Below are positions 44,080-53,421 of a DNA stretch of 64,000 nt, one piece after another. The notes beneath the pieces are model-generated. The model was not told the origin of the DNA. It saw nothing but the letters and a program-made list of their open reading frames with translations, and searched no databases. Both the position numbers and the translations under genes were made by a program. Source of the DNA: Hyphococcus sp. (lineage in GTDB: Bacteria; Pseudomonadota; Alphaproteobacteria; Caulobacterales; Parvularculaceae); contig JAJFFY010000034.1 of NCBI GenBank assembly GCA_021776415.1, positions 1 through 64,000 on the forward strand. Reading direction: 5' to 3'. Numbering within the stretch: the first letter of the stretch is position 1; the number at the start of each line of letters is the position of its first letter.

Positions 44080-45687
44080 TTATGGGTTTTTCACATAGGC
44101 GTCTTTGCGCAAGTAGAACCACCAGTTAATTACGATGCAGAGGAGATAAAATAGTGCAAAACCATAGAGCGCATATTCTGGCGTTGTGGCTTTGATCTGC
44201 TCACCGAACACTTTGGGGATGATAAAGGCGCCATAGGCAGCAACAGCAGACGTCCAGCCAAGCACCGGTCCCGCTTGCTCCTTATCGAACACCATCGCAA
44301 TGGTGCGGAAGGTGGAGCCATTGCCGATGCCGGTGGCGGCAAAAAGGATAAGGAACAGCGTGAGGAAAGGAATAAAATATTCCTCTGGCGTTGCTGAGCC
44401 ATAAGCCTGCTTCATGAAATACGCGACGCCGAGCGCGCTCGCGACCATCACCACTGAGACAATCTGCGTTACTTTAGCCCCGCCCATGCGGTCGGCGATC
44501 ATCCCGCCGAATGGGCGGATGAGCGCGCCGATAAAAGGGCCGGTCCAGGCGAACATCAAGGCGCTTGGCCCGTTGGGGTTGGCCAGATCATGGGTCATGA
44601 CGCCGTCAACCATTACATGCTGAAACCCGAAGATGACTTTGATGGCGAGGCCGAATGCGGCCGCGTAGCCGATGAACGATCCAAACGTCATCGTATAGAT
44701 GACGGTCATCGCCCATGTGTGTTTGTTGTCGAAGATTTTGTATTGGTGATTGAGGCTTTTACGGATCGCACCGGGAATTAGTTTTAGCGCATAGACCGTT
44801 GCGATAATCACCAGCGGGAGCACAATCCATTTGGAGATCTCCCAGCCCGAGCCGCCTGCATTTTCCGGCAACATTAGCCAGAGCCCGGCAGACGCAGTTA
44901 CCAGCCCGATGGCCAACATGCCGAGGATTTTAGAAAACGCAGCTAATGGCGAGCCGATATTTGGCGAGACATGCGCATCAACAATGTTGTTCATGCCAAA
45001 CCAGGCGGCGACAACGATCGGGATCAAGATAGCGACCCAGATGAAACCGGCATTATGGAGATAGGTTTCTGTCCCCGCCGGAATTTTGCCGATCAGTGTG
45101 CCGGACGTGGTTTCCAAAATCATTGGGGCGCCGCCAAACACCGCTGCGGTCATCACCAGCGGGATCAGGATTTGCATGGTCGTCACGCCGAAATTGCCCA
45201 GCCCGGCGTTCATGCCCAGCGAATAGCCCGCCATCTTCTTGGGAAAGAAAAAGCTGATATTCGACATCGATGAGGCAAAGTTGCCGCCGCCGAAACCGGA
45301 GAGAAGCGCCATTATCTGAAATTGCCACAGCGGCGTATCGGGGTTTTGCAGCAATATACCGGTGCCCGCTGCTGGAATGATGAGGAGCAAAGTGGTCAGG
45401 AAGATGGTATTGCGCCCACCCGCCATGCGAATGAAGAATGTAGACGGGATGCGCAGCGTCGCCCCGGTGAGGCCGGCAATCGATGCGAGCGTAAACAGTT
45501 CAGATTGCGCGAAGCCAAAGCCCAGATTAATCATCTGAACCGTGATGATCCCCCAATAAAGCCAGACTGCAAATCCGCATAAAAGCGCCGGGATCGAAAT
45601 CCACAAATTCCGAGTAGCGATGGCTTTGCCTGTCGCGGCCCATTGTTCCGGATCTTCCGGGTTCCAGTTTTTAATATCTTTGCCCAT
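44080..45687 (-). CDS. narK: Nitrate/nitrite transporter, NarK2-like MFS protein
   Basis: 535-residue major-facilitator protein with about twelve to fourteen helices. Nitrate-signature glycine-rich segments are GFGGGNFASSMSNISFFFPKK in helix 5 (here split as GFGGGNFASSMSN) and IGNGSTFRTIAMVFD in helix 11. The length and the inserted loop resemble the second half of the fused NarK1-NarK2 of Paracoccus, the type associated with nitrate/nitrite exchange. It follows the first transporter by 18 bases. Assignment to exchange rather than symport is inference. Confidence 0.9.
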   Translation of the reverse strand: MGKDIKNWNPEDPEQWAATGKAIATRNLWISIPALLCGFAVWLYWGIITVQMINLGFGFAQSELFTLASIAGLTGATLRIPSTFFIRMAGGRNTIFLTTLLLIIPAAGTGILLQNPDTPLWQFQIMALLSGFGGGNFASSMSNISFFFPKKMAGYSLGMNAGLGNFGVTTMQILIPLVMTAAVFGGAPMILETTSGTLIGKIPAGTETYLHNAGFIWVAILIPIVVAAWFGMNNIVDAHVSPNIGSPLAAFSKILGMLAIGLVTASAGLWLMLPENAGGSGWEISKWIVLPLVIIATVYALKLIPGAIRKSLNHQYKIFDNKHTWAMTVIYTMTFGSFIGYAAAFGLAIKVIFGFQHVMVDGVMTHDLANPNGPSALMFAWTGPFIGALIRPFGGMIADRMGGAKVTQIVSVVMVASALGVAYFMKQAYGSATPEEYFIPFLTLFLILFAATGIGNGSTFRTIAMVFDKEQAGPVLGWTSAVAAYGAFIIPKVFGEQIKATTPEYALYGFALFYLLCIVINWWFYLRKDAYVKNP

Positions 45688-45705
45688 GACGGTTCCGTCT
45701 CCCGA

Positions 45706-47103
45706 TTAGGTTGATGTGGCGGGGTTTGGCATTACGCCGCCGCCAGTGTGTGCTGGCGTGGCAGCGGTGTGTTTTTCTGCGGGTGTACCCGTCGCCTTCG
45801 GCGGGTGCATCCCTTCCATTTCCGGAAATTCCGGCAAGTTCCGTGTGTCTCCCGCCCGTGCTTCCATGCGTTTGATAGTAAAGTGCATCCAGATCAATGC
45901 GCCGCCGACAAGAACAAAGAGCAGCATGAAACAGCTCGTCCAGACGCCGATCATATCGTTCATGACGCCGTAACTGATCGGCAATACGAAACCGCCAAGA
46001 CCGCCGATCATCCCTACAAGGCCGCCGACAGAACCCACATGGTCGGGATAATAAACCGGTATGTGCTTATAGACGGCAGCTTTGCCGAGGGACATGAAGA
46101 AACCAAGAATGACGGTCAGTGTCACAAAGACCGGCAGGCTAATGGCAATGTCGAATTCAATTGGAGCATTTATTCCTTGTACGATGTAACTCGTCTCTGG
46201 ATAGCTGAGAAAGAAGCAGATCACGATGCAGGCCGTAAATGTCCAGTACATCACCGACCGGGCGCCGTATTTATCCGACATCCAGCCGCCAAGTGCACGG
46301 AACACGCTGCCTGGTAGCGCATAGGCCGCGGTCAGCATGCCTGCCGTGGTGATCTCAAGACCGTAAACGCCGACATAATAGCGTGGCAACCAAAGGGCGA
46401 GCGACACGAACGCGCCGAAGACAAAGAAATAATAGAGCGAGAACCGCCAGACCTGAGGATTTTTGAGCGGCTCCAGTTGCAGCAATGCTCCGCGGGGTTT
46501 TTCCCCTTTCGCCTTGCGCGCGACCGTTACCGGGTCTTCGTTAGTGAACAGGAAGAAACTTATCGCTGTCACAAACAGGATTACCGCATAGACTTGCGCG
46601 GTTTTTTCCCAGCCAAGAGCGACAAGCAGGAAAGGCGCGCCGAAATTGGTGATTGCCGCGCCGACATTGCCCATGCCGAAAATTCCGAGTGCCGTGCCCT
46701 GATGTTCTTTGTCATACCATGTCGACGTATAAGCGATGCCAACGGCGAACGATCCGCCCGCAAGGCCGACGCCGAGCGCCGCCACGAGGAACATCGGATA
46801 GGTTGAAACCGTTGAAAGCAGAAAGACCGCAATCGAGGTCAACAACATGACAATGGTAAAAACCCGCCGCCCCCCGAACTGATCAGTCCAGATGCCGAGA
46901 AAAATCCGGCTGAGCGAACCTGTCAACACCGGCGTCGCAACAAGGATGCCGAACTGCGTATCTGATAAGCCCAGATCCTGCTTGATCTTAAGGCCAATAA
47001 TCGAAAAAATCGTCCAGACGGCAAAACAGACAGTGAATGAAAATGTACTCGCGCCTAATGCGCGATTTTGTTGGGCCCGCGTTACAGTTGCTAAATTATG
47101 CAT
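45706..47103 (-). CDS. narK: Nitrate transporter, NarK1-like MFS protein
   Basis: 465-residue major-facilitator protein, the first gene of the nar unit. IWTDQFGGRRVFTI between helices 2 and 3 and the glycine-rich helix-5 segment AALGVGLAGGSFAVGIAYTS are the NarK1 hallmarks, as is GGLGGFVLPISYGVM in helix 11. NarK1-type proteins are thought to import nitrate with protons. The C-terminal 40 residues are a hydrophilic Pro/Thr/His-rich tail. The start at ATG 47103 was chosen because the upstream in-frame extension is not hydrophobic and does not resemble the family. Confidence 0.9.
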   Translation of the reverse strand: MHNLATVTRAQQNRALGASTFSFTVCFAVWTIFSIIGLKIKQDLGLSDTQFGILVATPVLTGSLSRIFLGIWTDQFGGRRVFTIVMLLTSIAVFLLSTVSTYPMFLVAALGVGLAGGSFAVGIAYTSTWYDKEHQGTALGIFGMGNVGAAITNFGAPFLLVALGWEKTAQVYAVILFVTAISFFLFTNEDPVTVARKAKGEKPRGALLQLEPLKNPQVWRFSLYYFFVFGAFVSLALWLPRYYVGVYGLEITTAGMLTAAYALPGSVFRALGGWMSDKYGARSVMYWTFTACIVICFFLSYPETSYIVQGINAPIEFDIAISLPVFVTLTVILGFFMSLGKAAVYKHIPVYYPDHVGSVGGLVGMIGGLGGFVLPISYGVMNDMIGVWTSCFMLLFVLVGGALIWMHFTIKRMEARAGDTRNLPEFPEMEGMHPPKATGTPAEKHTAATPAHTGGGVMPNPATST

Positions 47104-47460
47104 GACAATCGCCCCGTTCTTTTCGCATAGAGCAGCGTTTTTTCTGCCGCCCTTTTGCCTCCCTCCAGACATCGCTGCAACTGCCAGGCTTCTGAATTTG
47201 GTCTGTAGACCGAAGAAACAAGACGATGCAGCTAATCAATCATGCGGGCGATTACGGAACGCAAATAGCCGCCTAACCGACGTCAAAAGACCGCTTGATA
47301 TTCATCAAGTGATGGCTGGCGCCCCGTCATTACAACAGCCCCCAGAAAGCGATTCGGAAAAGCCGGCGGCGGCGATCATCGCCGCCCTGCTATGGCGTGC
47401 GGGGTGCATTTTCGAGGCCGGCTAGCCGGTCCTGATGGCGCTTTCGGGGAATGGATTAGG
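47104..47460. other. Regulatory region between the nar unit and eda
   Basis: About 357 bases with no gene. The nar promoter must lie here on the minus strand: an FNR box at 47295-47308 is about 190 bases before the first start codon, leaving a long untranslated leader. On the eda side are a hairpin with 8-bp arms GGCGGCGA and TCGCCGCC (47368-47386) and the palindrome CCGGCTAGCCGG near 47420-47431. The first could end the eda-side transcript, though neither is followed by a clear U-tract. Confidence 0.6.
47295..47308 (-). promoter_or_regulatory. FNR/CRP-family anaerobic activator box
   Basis: TTGAT-ATTC-ATCAA is an exact match to the FNR consensus TTGAT-N4-ATCAA. On the minus strand a weak -10 candidate (CTATTT, 47268-47263) lies where a class II activated promoter would need it, with the box centred roughly 42-45 bases before the implied start. 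Oxygen-limited activation of the nar unit by an FNR, or by a nitric-oxide-responsive relative, is the natural reading. Confidence 0.8.
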
Positions 47461-48081
47461 TTATTTTAGCGATGCGGCTTTTTCGGCGTTTGCTTCAATT
47501 TCATCCCATTTTGATTGGGCGATCATGGCGCTTGTCGCGATCCATGAGCCGCCGACGCAGGCGACATTTGGCAAAGCAAGATAGGCCGGCGCTTTCTCCG
47601 GTGTGATCCCGCCTGTGGGGCAAAAGACGATATCGGGCAGCGGCCCGGCCAGGGATTTGAGATAAGTGACGCCGCCCGCCGGCTCGGCGGGGAAAAACTT
47701 CATCGCCGGGAAACCAGCCTCAATGGTTGTCATCGCCTCGCTCGCCGTCGCAACCCCTGGAAGCGCGGGAACGCCGGCGCCGGCAAGCGCACCAAGCAAG
47801 GACGCGCTGGCGCCGGGGCTGACCAGAAAATCCGCGCCGGCGGCGGTTGATTGTTCAACATCAAGTTCGCTGCGGATCGTTCCCATACCAAAGATAAGGC
47901 TAGGCGCCGCGATCTTCATCGCCTCCAGCGCATCAAGCGCGCAGGCCGTGCGGAGCGTCAGCTCGATGACCTCAAGGCCGCCCGCCGCCAGCGCCCGCGC
48001 CAAAGGCGCTGCATCTTTTAGTTCCACCACTTCCAAAACAGGAATGACGCTCGCTCTTGAGAGCACTTCATTAATCTGCAT
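47461..48081 (-). CDS. eda: 2-dehydro-3-deoxy-phosphogluconate (KDPG) aldolase
   Basis: Cleaves KDPG to pyruvate and glyceraldehyde 3-phosphate, 206 residues. The family opening is [22 protein letters not shown]. The catalytic Glu is in GLEVIELTLRT and the Schiff-base lysine in PAMKFFPAEPAGG, and FCPTGGITPEKAPAYL supplies the phosphate-binding loop. Starts 11 bases inside glk, and is the last gene of the Entner-Doudoroff operon. Confidence 0.95.
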   Translation of the reverse strand: MQINEVLSRASVIPVLEVVELKDAAPLARALAAGGLEVIELTLRTACALDALEAMKIAAPSLIFGMGTIRSELDVEQSTAAGADFLVSPGASASLLGALAGAGVPALPGVATASEAMTTIEAGFPAMKFFPAEPAGGVTYLKSLAGPLPDIVFCPTGGITPEKAPAYLALPNVACVGGSWIATSAMIAQSKWDEIEANAEKAASLK

Positions 48082-49039
48082 CACTATGTCCGCCCAATAT
48101 TGCCGCCGCGCCAACCAATGCCGCGCCGTCATTGACAATCAGATCAACCGGCACATCCTCGACATAATCGCGCATGCGGCCTTTGTCGAGGAAGCGCCGC
48201 GTGAATTGACTAGCCAAGAAAATATCGCGGATCTTCGGCAGGATGCCGCCGCCAAGAACAACGCCGCCGCGCGCGCCGGTCGCCAATACTGCGTCTCCCG
48301 CGACCGCACCCAGAAGTTCGCAAAACATTTCAACCGCCCGGACCGCGATTGGGTATTCTTTTGTGATTGCCGCTTTGGTGATTTCATCCGCCTTTAGTGA
48401 GACGCGCGGCGTGCCCGCGATGGCGCAGAGTGCGCGATGAATGTTGACGAGGCCGCGCCCTGATAACACCCGCTCAACCGAAACTCGCGGATGTTCGCGG
48501 GCGATGAATTTCATCACTTCAATTTCTTCATCGGTTCCCGGCGCCAGCCCCACATGCCCGCCCTCGGTCGAGATGATCCGGTCGCGCCCGTCAACGAACA
48601 GGACCAGCGCCTGACCGAGACCTGTGCCGGGCCCGATGACCAGAATGGGCGCATCGTGCGCGCCCACGCCCGGCTTCACTGAGGCAAAATCCGATTTTGG
48701 CAGATGACGCAGGCTCGAGGCCAGCGCCTCAAAATCATTGGCGACCATAAACCGACCCAGACCAAGCGCGGCTTTGATTTTGGCGACCTCAAGCACCCAT
48801 GGGGAATTGGTAAAATTGATGACGTCACCGCTCACCGGCCCGGCGACCGCAAAACACGCCGCCGTAGGTTTTACGGCCACAGCTTCAAGATAAGCGTCGG
48901 CGGCGTCACGGATGGCTTCGAAATCTTCGGCGCGAAAGGTCTGGCTGTCGCAGATGACAATGCGGTCTTTATCGCGGGTCGCCAGCGCAAAACGCGCATT
49001 GGTGCCTCCAATATCCGCGACCAGAACCGGCTCGATCAT
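48071..49039 (-). CDS. glk: Glucokinase
   Basis: Phosphorylates glucose with ATP, 322 residues, of the ROK-unrelated proteobacterial glucokinase family. [12 protein letters not shown] is the ATP-phosphate motif, [10 protein letters not shown] and [13 protein letters not shown] line the glucose site, and [10 protein letters not shown] follows. The ATG at 49039 overlaps the edd stop by four bases. Being within the zwf-pgl-edd-eda series, it supplies glucose 6-phosphate to the pathway. Confidence 0.95.
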   Translation of the reverse strand: MIEPVLVADIGGTNARFALATRDKDRIVICDSQTFRAEDFEAIRDAADAYLEAVAVKPTAACFAVAGPVSGDVINFTNSPWVLEVAKIKAALGLGRFMVANDFEALASSLRHLPKSDFASVKPGVGAHDAPILVIGPGTGLGQALVLFVDGRDRIISTEGGHVGLAPGTDEEIEVMKFIAREHPRVSVERVLSGRGLVNIHRALCAIAGTPRVSLKADEITKAAITKEYPIAVRAVEMFCELLGAVAGDAVLATGARGGVVLGGGILPKIRDIFLASQFTRRFLDKGRMRDYVEDVPVDLIVNDGAALVGAAAILGGHSDAD

Positions 49040-50883
49040 TGCGCGTCTCCGCGCCGGCGCTCTTCCAGCCCGAATGTCATCGCCCCCTCCTCCGCACTGC
49101 CGACCAGAGAGCGCATCCCGGCAAAAAGTTCGCGCCCGCATCCCCAGCGGTCAGCGTCGACATCGCCCATTCCGGCTGCGCGCGCTTTCAATTCGTCAGC
49201 ATCAACCAGAACCTCAAGGCGCCCATCTTCCGCATCAAGACGGATGATGTCTCCGTCGCGTATCTTTGCGATAGCGCCGCCGCATAAGGCCTCAGGCGTA
49301 AGGTGAATGGCTGCCGGAACTTTGCCGCTGGCCCCCGACATCCGCCCATCGGTAATCAGCGCCACTTTAAAACCTTTGTTCTGAAGAACGCCAAGCGGTG
49401 GCGTTAGCTTATGCAGCTCCGGCATGCCGTTCGCTTGTGGCCCTTGGAACGGGATCACCGCAATAAAGTCTTTTTCCAGTTTTCCGGCTTTGAACCGGTC
49501 CATCAAATCCTGCTGGCTGTTAAAGACAACCGCCGGCGCCTCAACCACTCGGCGCTCGGGGCTTACCGCCGAGACCTTGATCACCGCGCGGCCGATATTG
49601 CCGTCGAGCACCACAAGACCTCCGGTTGGCGCTGCAGGATGTGCAACCGGCGTGAGGACCTTCTCATCGCCCGACGCTGAAGGCGCGTCGCGCCAGGCGA
49701 GCTTGCCCGCATCCAGAACCGGCTCGCAAGCATAGTGGCCAAGCCCGGCGCCCATCGCTGTGTTGACGTCATCATGCAACAGCCCTGCATTCAACAATTC
49801 GCGAATAACAAAGCCGATCCCTCCGGCGGCGTGGAAGTGGTTTACATCCGCCGATCCATTTGGATAAATCCGCGCCAGCAGCGGCGTCACCGAAGAAAGC
49901 GCGCTAAAATCATCCCAGTCGATGATAACGCCGACTGCACGGGCCATAGCAACGAGATGGATTGTATGGTTGGTCGAGCCGCCTGTGGCGTTAAGCCCAA
50001 CGATTGCATTGACGATGGCCCGCTCATCAATGATGTCGCAAAACGGAATATATTTATCACCTAGTGCCGTTGTCGCTGCGGCGTGCCTGGCCGTCTCGGC
50101 GATGAACGCGTCGCGAAGCAGCGTACCTGGATTAACAAAAGCGGAGCCCGGCACGTGCAAGCCCATCATTTCCATCATCATCTGGTTGGAGTTCGCCGTG
50201 CCGTAAAATGTGCAGGTGCCAGGTGAATGATAGCTCGCGCTTTCGGCCGCCAGAAGCTCATCACGCCCGACTTTGCCCTCCGCATAAAGCTGGCGCACCC
50301 GCGCCTTTTCATCATTCGGCAACCCTGAGGCCATCGGACCAGCCGGCAGAAACAATACCGGCATATGGCCAAACCGCGCCGCGCCGATAAACAGTCCGGG
50401 TACGATCTTGTCACACACGCCGAGCATCAACGCCGCATCAAAGACATTATGCGAGAGCGATATCGCCGTCGCCATGGCGATGACGTCCCGAGAAAATAGC
50501 GACAGATCCATCCCCGGCTGGCCTTGCGTAACGCCGTCGCACATTGCCGGAACGCCGCCGGCGATCTGCGCCGTGGCGCCAATATCGCTCAAGCACTGTT
50601 TGATAAGCTCAGGATAGGCGCCAAGCGGTTGATGCGCTGACAGCATGTCGTTGTAAGCGGTAACGATGGCGACATTGGCGCCGCCGCCTTTGGCCAGCGC
50701 CTTCTTGTCGCCGGCCGGGGCCGCCGCCGCCGCATGAGCAAGATTGCCGCACGAAACATGACTGCGTTGCGGGCCATCCGACGCCGCTGCGCGCATTTGC
50801 TTCAGATAGGCGGCGCGTGTCTCGCGGCTGCGCTCGCGCACCCGGTCCGTCACCCGCTCCAATGTCGTATTCAGTTTCGGCAA
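49036..50883 (-). CDS. edd: 6-phosphogluconate dehydratase
   Basis: Iron-sulphur dehydratase of the IlvD/Edd family that makes KDPG from 6-phosphogluconate, 615 residues. Cluster-ligand cysteines and substrate motifs include [33 protein letters not shown] and [34 protein letters not shown] near the C-terminus is diagnostic. Located 10 bases after pgl. Confidence 0.96.
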   Translation of the reverse strand: MPKLNTTLERVTDRVRERSRETRAAYLKQMRAAASDGPQRSHVSCGNLAHAAAAAPAGDKKALAKGGGANVAIVTAYNDMLSAHQPLGAYPELIKQCLSDIGATAQIAGGVPAMCDGVTQGQPGMDLSLFSRDVIAMATAISLSHNVFDAALMLGVCDKIVPGLFIGAARFGHMPVLFLPAGPMASGLPNDEKARVRQLYAEGKVGRDELLAAESASYHSPGTCTFYGTANSNQMMMEMMGLHVPGSAFVNPGTLLRDAFIAETARHAAATTALGDKYIPFCDIIDERAIVNAIVGLNATGGSTNHTIHLVAMARAVGVIIDWDDFSALSSVTPLLARIYPNGSADVNHFHAAGGIGFVIRELLNAGLLHDDVNTAMGAGLGHYACEPVLDAGKLAWRDAPSASGDEKVLTPVAHPAAPTGGLVVLDGNIGRAVIKVSAVSPERRVVEAPAVVFNSQQDLMDRFKAGKLEKDFIAVIPFQGPQANGMPELHKLTPPLGVLQNKGFKVALITDGRMSGASGKVPAAIHLTPEALCGGAIAKIRDGDIIRLDAEDGRLEVLVDADELKARAAGMGDVDADRWGCGRELFAGMRSLVGSAEEGAMTFGLEERRRGDAQ

Positions 50884-50893
50884 TCCACTCTCC

Positions 50894-51604
50894 TTATGGC
50901 GCCCATACAGTCCAAAGGTCCGGGCGCTCCTTCAAAATAGCGCGAACAGGCATCGCTTCTACAGACCCGTCCTCTAGCGCCTTGCTATAGGCGTTGCGCT
51001 TTTCCTCGCCGGCAATCATCAGCGCAATAAACCGCGAGACTTTGATCTCATTCAAGGTCAGTGTGATCCGACTGACATGCTTACCGGTGACATTGCTTTG
51101 CTGAGCATTTACAGCGCATAAAGACTTGTTCGAATGCAAAGCATCGTCCAAGCCTTCCGCATACGGAAACCATGATGCCGTATGACCGTCCGGGCCCATG
51201 CCCAGCACCACCGCATCAAACGGCTGGCTCGCCCCCTCAAGCCGCGCCTCCGCCGCCGCCAGACCTTGCGCCGGCGTCGGCGCATCCGACCACAGCCCCA
51301 CTAAATTGAGCGCCGCCGCTTCGTTCTGCATCAAAGTCTCGCGGATAAACGTCTCGTTTGAGCCCTCCTCGCCCGGCGCGATCCAACGCTCGTCAACGAG
51401 CACCGCCGTGACGCGAGACCAGTCAAGCGTGCGCTCAGACAGCGCCTTATAAAGCCCCGCCGGGGTCGAGCCGCCCGAGACCGCAAAGGACGCCGAACCG
51501 CGCTCGGCGATGGCCCGCGCAAGCTGCGCCTCGATCATATCGGCAAGGCGAAGCGCCATCGCCGCAGCGGATGCAAACGAGATAAGGCCTGTCTCAAGCA
51601 CCAT
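50894..51604 (-). CDS. pgl: 6-phosphogluconolactonase
   Basis: Hydrolyses 6-phosphogluconolactone, 236 residues, DevB/NagB-like fold. [35 protein letters not shown] and [16 protein letters not shown] are the family blocks, with the His in GHTASWFP likely catalytic. The ATG at 51604 overlaps the zwf end by 11 bases; an upstream GTG/ATG would only add six residues. Confidence 0.94.
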   Translation of the reverse strand: MVLETGLISFASAAAMALRLADMIEAQLARAIAERGSASFAVSGGSTPAGLYKALSERTLDWSRVTAVLVDERWIAPGEEGSNETFIRETLMQNEAAALNLVGLWSDAPTPAQGLAAAEARLEGASQPFDAVVLGMGPDGHTASWFPYAEGLDDALHSNKSLCAVNAQQSNVTGKHVSRITLTLNEIKVSRFIALMIAGEEKRNAYSKALEDGSVEAMPVRAILKERPDLWTVWAP

Positions 51605-53105
51605 CAAACCACGCGCGCCCATCGCGATCGAGCATCATCGCCGCCTGCACCGGCCCATCCGTACCCGCTGCATATTTATGCACGGGCGTTTCATCTTTTG
51701 CCCACGCCGCCTGAATGCCATCGACCCATTGCCACGCCGCCTCAACCTCGTCACGTCGCATGAACAGCGCCAGATCGCCGCGCACCACCGCCATCAACAA
51801 GCGTTCATAGGCGTCGGGATAACGTGCAGAAAACGCGTCGGCATAGCTCAAATTGAGCGGCACGTAGCGCAAGCGCATACCGCCAGGGCCCGGGTCTTTG
51901 GTCACCAGCAACAGTTTTACGCCCTCATCCGGCTGCAACCGGATAACTAGCCGCGTCGGCTGCAAGCCTTCTGCGCCGCTTGCGACCAGCGCATGCGCCA
52001 CCTCCTTGAACTGAACGATAATCTCCGAGCGTCGCGCGCCCATACGCTTGCCGGTGCGCAAGTAAAACGGCACGCCCTTCCAGCGCCAATTATCGATATT
52101 GGCTTTGACCGCCGCAAAGGTTTCTGTTCCGGTCGGCTTGCCCAGTTCTTCCGCATAGCCCTCAACTGCCGCGCCGTCGTTAGCGCCGGGGCCATACTGC
52201 CCGCGCACACTCATCTCGCGCACGCTTAGCGCTGTGATCGGTCGCAGCGCACGCAGCACCTTGAGCTTCTCGTCGCGCACCGTATCCGATTCAAGATCAA
52301 AGGGCGGCTCCATGGCGACCAGACACAGTAATTGCAGCAAGTGATTTTGCACCATGTCGCGCAAGGCGCCGGCGCTGTCGTAATATCCGGCTCGCCCGCC
52401 AGCGCCGATGGTTTCGGCCACCGTTATCTCAACATGGTCAATCGCATTGGCGTTCCAGACCGGCTCAAACAGAGAGTTCATAAAGCGCAGAACGATAAGG
52501 TTCTGCACCGTCTCCTTGCCGAGATAGTGATCGATCCGAAAAATCTCATCCTCGGCAAAGACTGAGCCGACCGCATCGTTAACCGCGCGCGCGCTTTGCA
52601 GATCATGGCCGATGGGTTTTTCCAACACAATGCGCGCGCCCGGCGTCTTAAGTCCCGCCGCATAGATGTTGCAGCAAACATCTCCATAAAGCCCCGGCGG
52701 CAACGCCAGATAAAAAATTCGCTGTTTACCCGCCATATCCCCAAGCTTGTCGGCCAGCGCTTTCCAGTTCGACCCCTTGTCGAGCACATCCAGCTCGACA
52801 TAAAAAAGCTGCTCGGAAAAGGCGCGCCATTCCTTCTCGTCAATCGTTTCGCCCGGATGAAACTTCTTAAAGCTCTCAAGCGTCAGCGCCCGGTAGCTGT
52901 CATCATCAAGCGCCGTTCGCGAGGCGCCGACAATCCGCGAAGTCGCCGGAATTTGCCCGTCGCGCCAGCGGTGAAACAGGGACGGCACAAGCTTGCGCAG
53001 CGCCAAATCGCCCGCCGCCCCAAAAACAATCAGGTCAAACGCCCCAACCGGCAATAGCTGTGGGGAGGATGATCGTTCTTCCATACTGATTTCCATTTTC
53101 GCCAT
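51594..53105 (-). CDS. zwf: Glucose-6-phosphate 1-dehydrogenase
   Basis: Oxidises glucose 6-phosphate with NAD(P), 503 residues. The nucleotide-binding loop is IVFGAAGDLALRKLVPSL and the catalytic histidine is in RIDHYLGKETVQNL. First gene of the zwf-pgl-edd-glk-eda unit. Three in-frame ATGs lie within the first eight codons and cannot be told apart; the first was used. Its promoter lies in the 316-base gap shared with the divergent alpha-glucosidase. Confidence 0.96.
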   Translation of the reverse strand: MAKMEISMEERSSSPQLLPVGAFDLIVFGAAGDLALRKLVPSLFHRWRDGQIPATSRIVGASRTALDDDSYRALTLESFKKFHPGETIDEKEWRAFSEQLFYVELDVLDKGSNWKALADKLGDMAGKQRIFYLALPPGLYGDVCCNIYAAGLKTPGARIVLEKPIGHDLQSARAVNDAVGSVFAEDEIFRIDHYLGKETVQNLIVLRFMNSLFEPVWNANAIDHVEITVAETIGAGGRAGYYDSAGALRDMVQNHLLQLLCLVAMEPPFDLESDTVRDEKLKVLRALRPITALSVREMSVRGQYGPGANDGAAVEGYAEELGKPTGTETFAAVKANIDNWRWKGVPFYLRTGKRMGARRSEIIVQFKEVAHALVASGAEGLQPTRLVIRLQPDEGVKLLLVTKDPGPGGMRLRYVPLNLSYADAFSARYPDAYERLLMAVVRGDLALFMRRDEVEAAWQWVDGIQAAWAKDETPVHKYAAGTDGPVQAAMMLDRDGRAWFDGA

Positions 53106-53421
53106 TATAATGGCTTCGTTTGTCAGCTGTTCAGCATGACCGCCAGCGCATTTTCACGCTGACGAAAACCCGCCATGCTTATTTAACCAACCCTAAACCT
53201 TCGGCACACTCATTTATAGATCGGCGCGAATAAAGTCACCAATAAAAGACGTAGAGGAAGATGAGTAATGCGCTAACGATAGCCGCTGCCACGCTTTATA
53301 AAATCACTCACCGGAGCCCTGGAGGACCAGACAATATAGTAACGGCTGTGGATATTCACCTGAGATGATTTATCATAAGTTATGGAATCCAAATTTAACA
53401 AATCTGTTTGAGGTAATAAAT
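53106..53421. other. Divergent control region between zwf and the alpha-glucosidase
   Basis: About 316 bases that must hold promoters for both directions. A reading frame of 35 codons (53261-53368) starting MSNALTIAAATLYK is preceded by AGAGG, but at very short spacing. Its stop overlaps an in-frame ATG (53365) of the glucosidase gene. It may be a leader peptide or chance. No LacI-type palindrome was recognised. Confidence 0.4.

Noticed and set aside
47368-47386. Hairpin between nar and eda considered as a terminator
   Set aside because: The stem is good but no U-tract follows on either strand, so it is only mentioned in the region entry.
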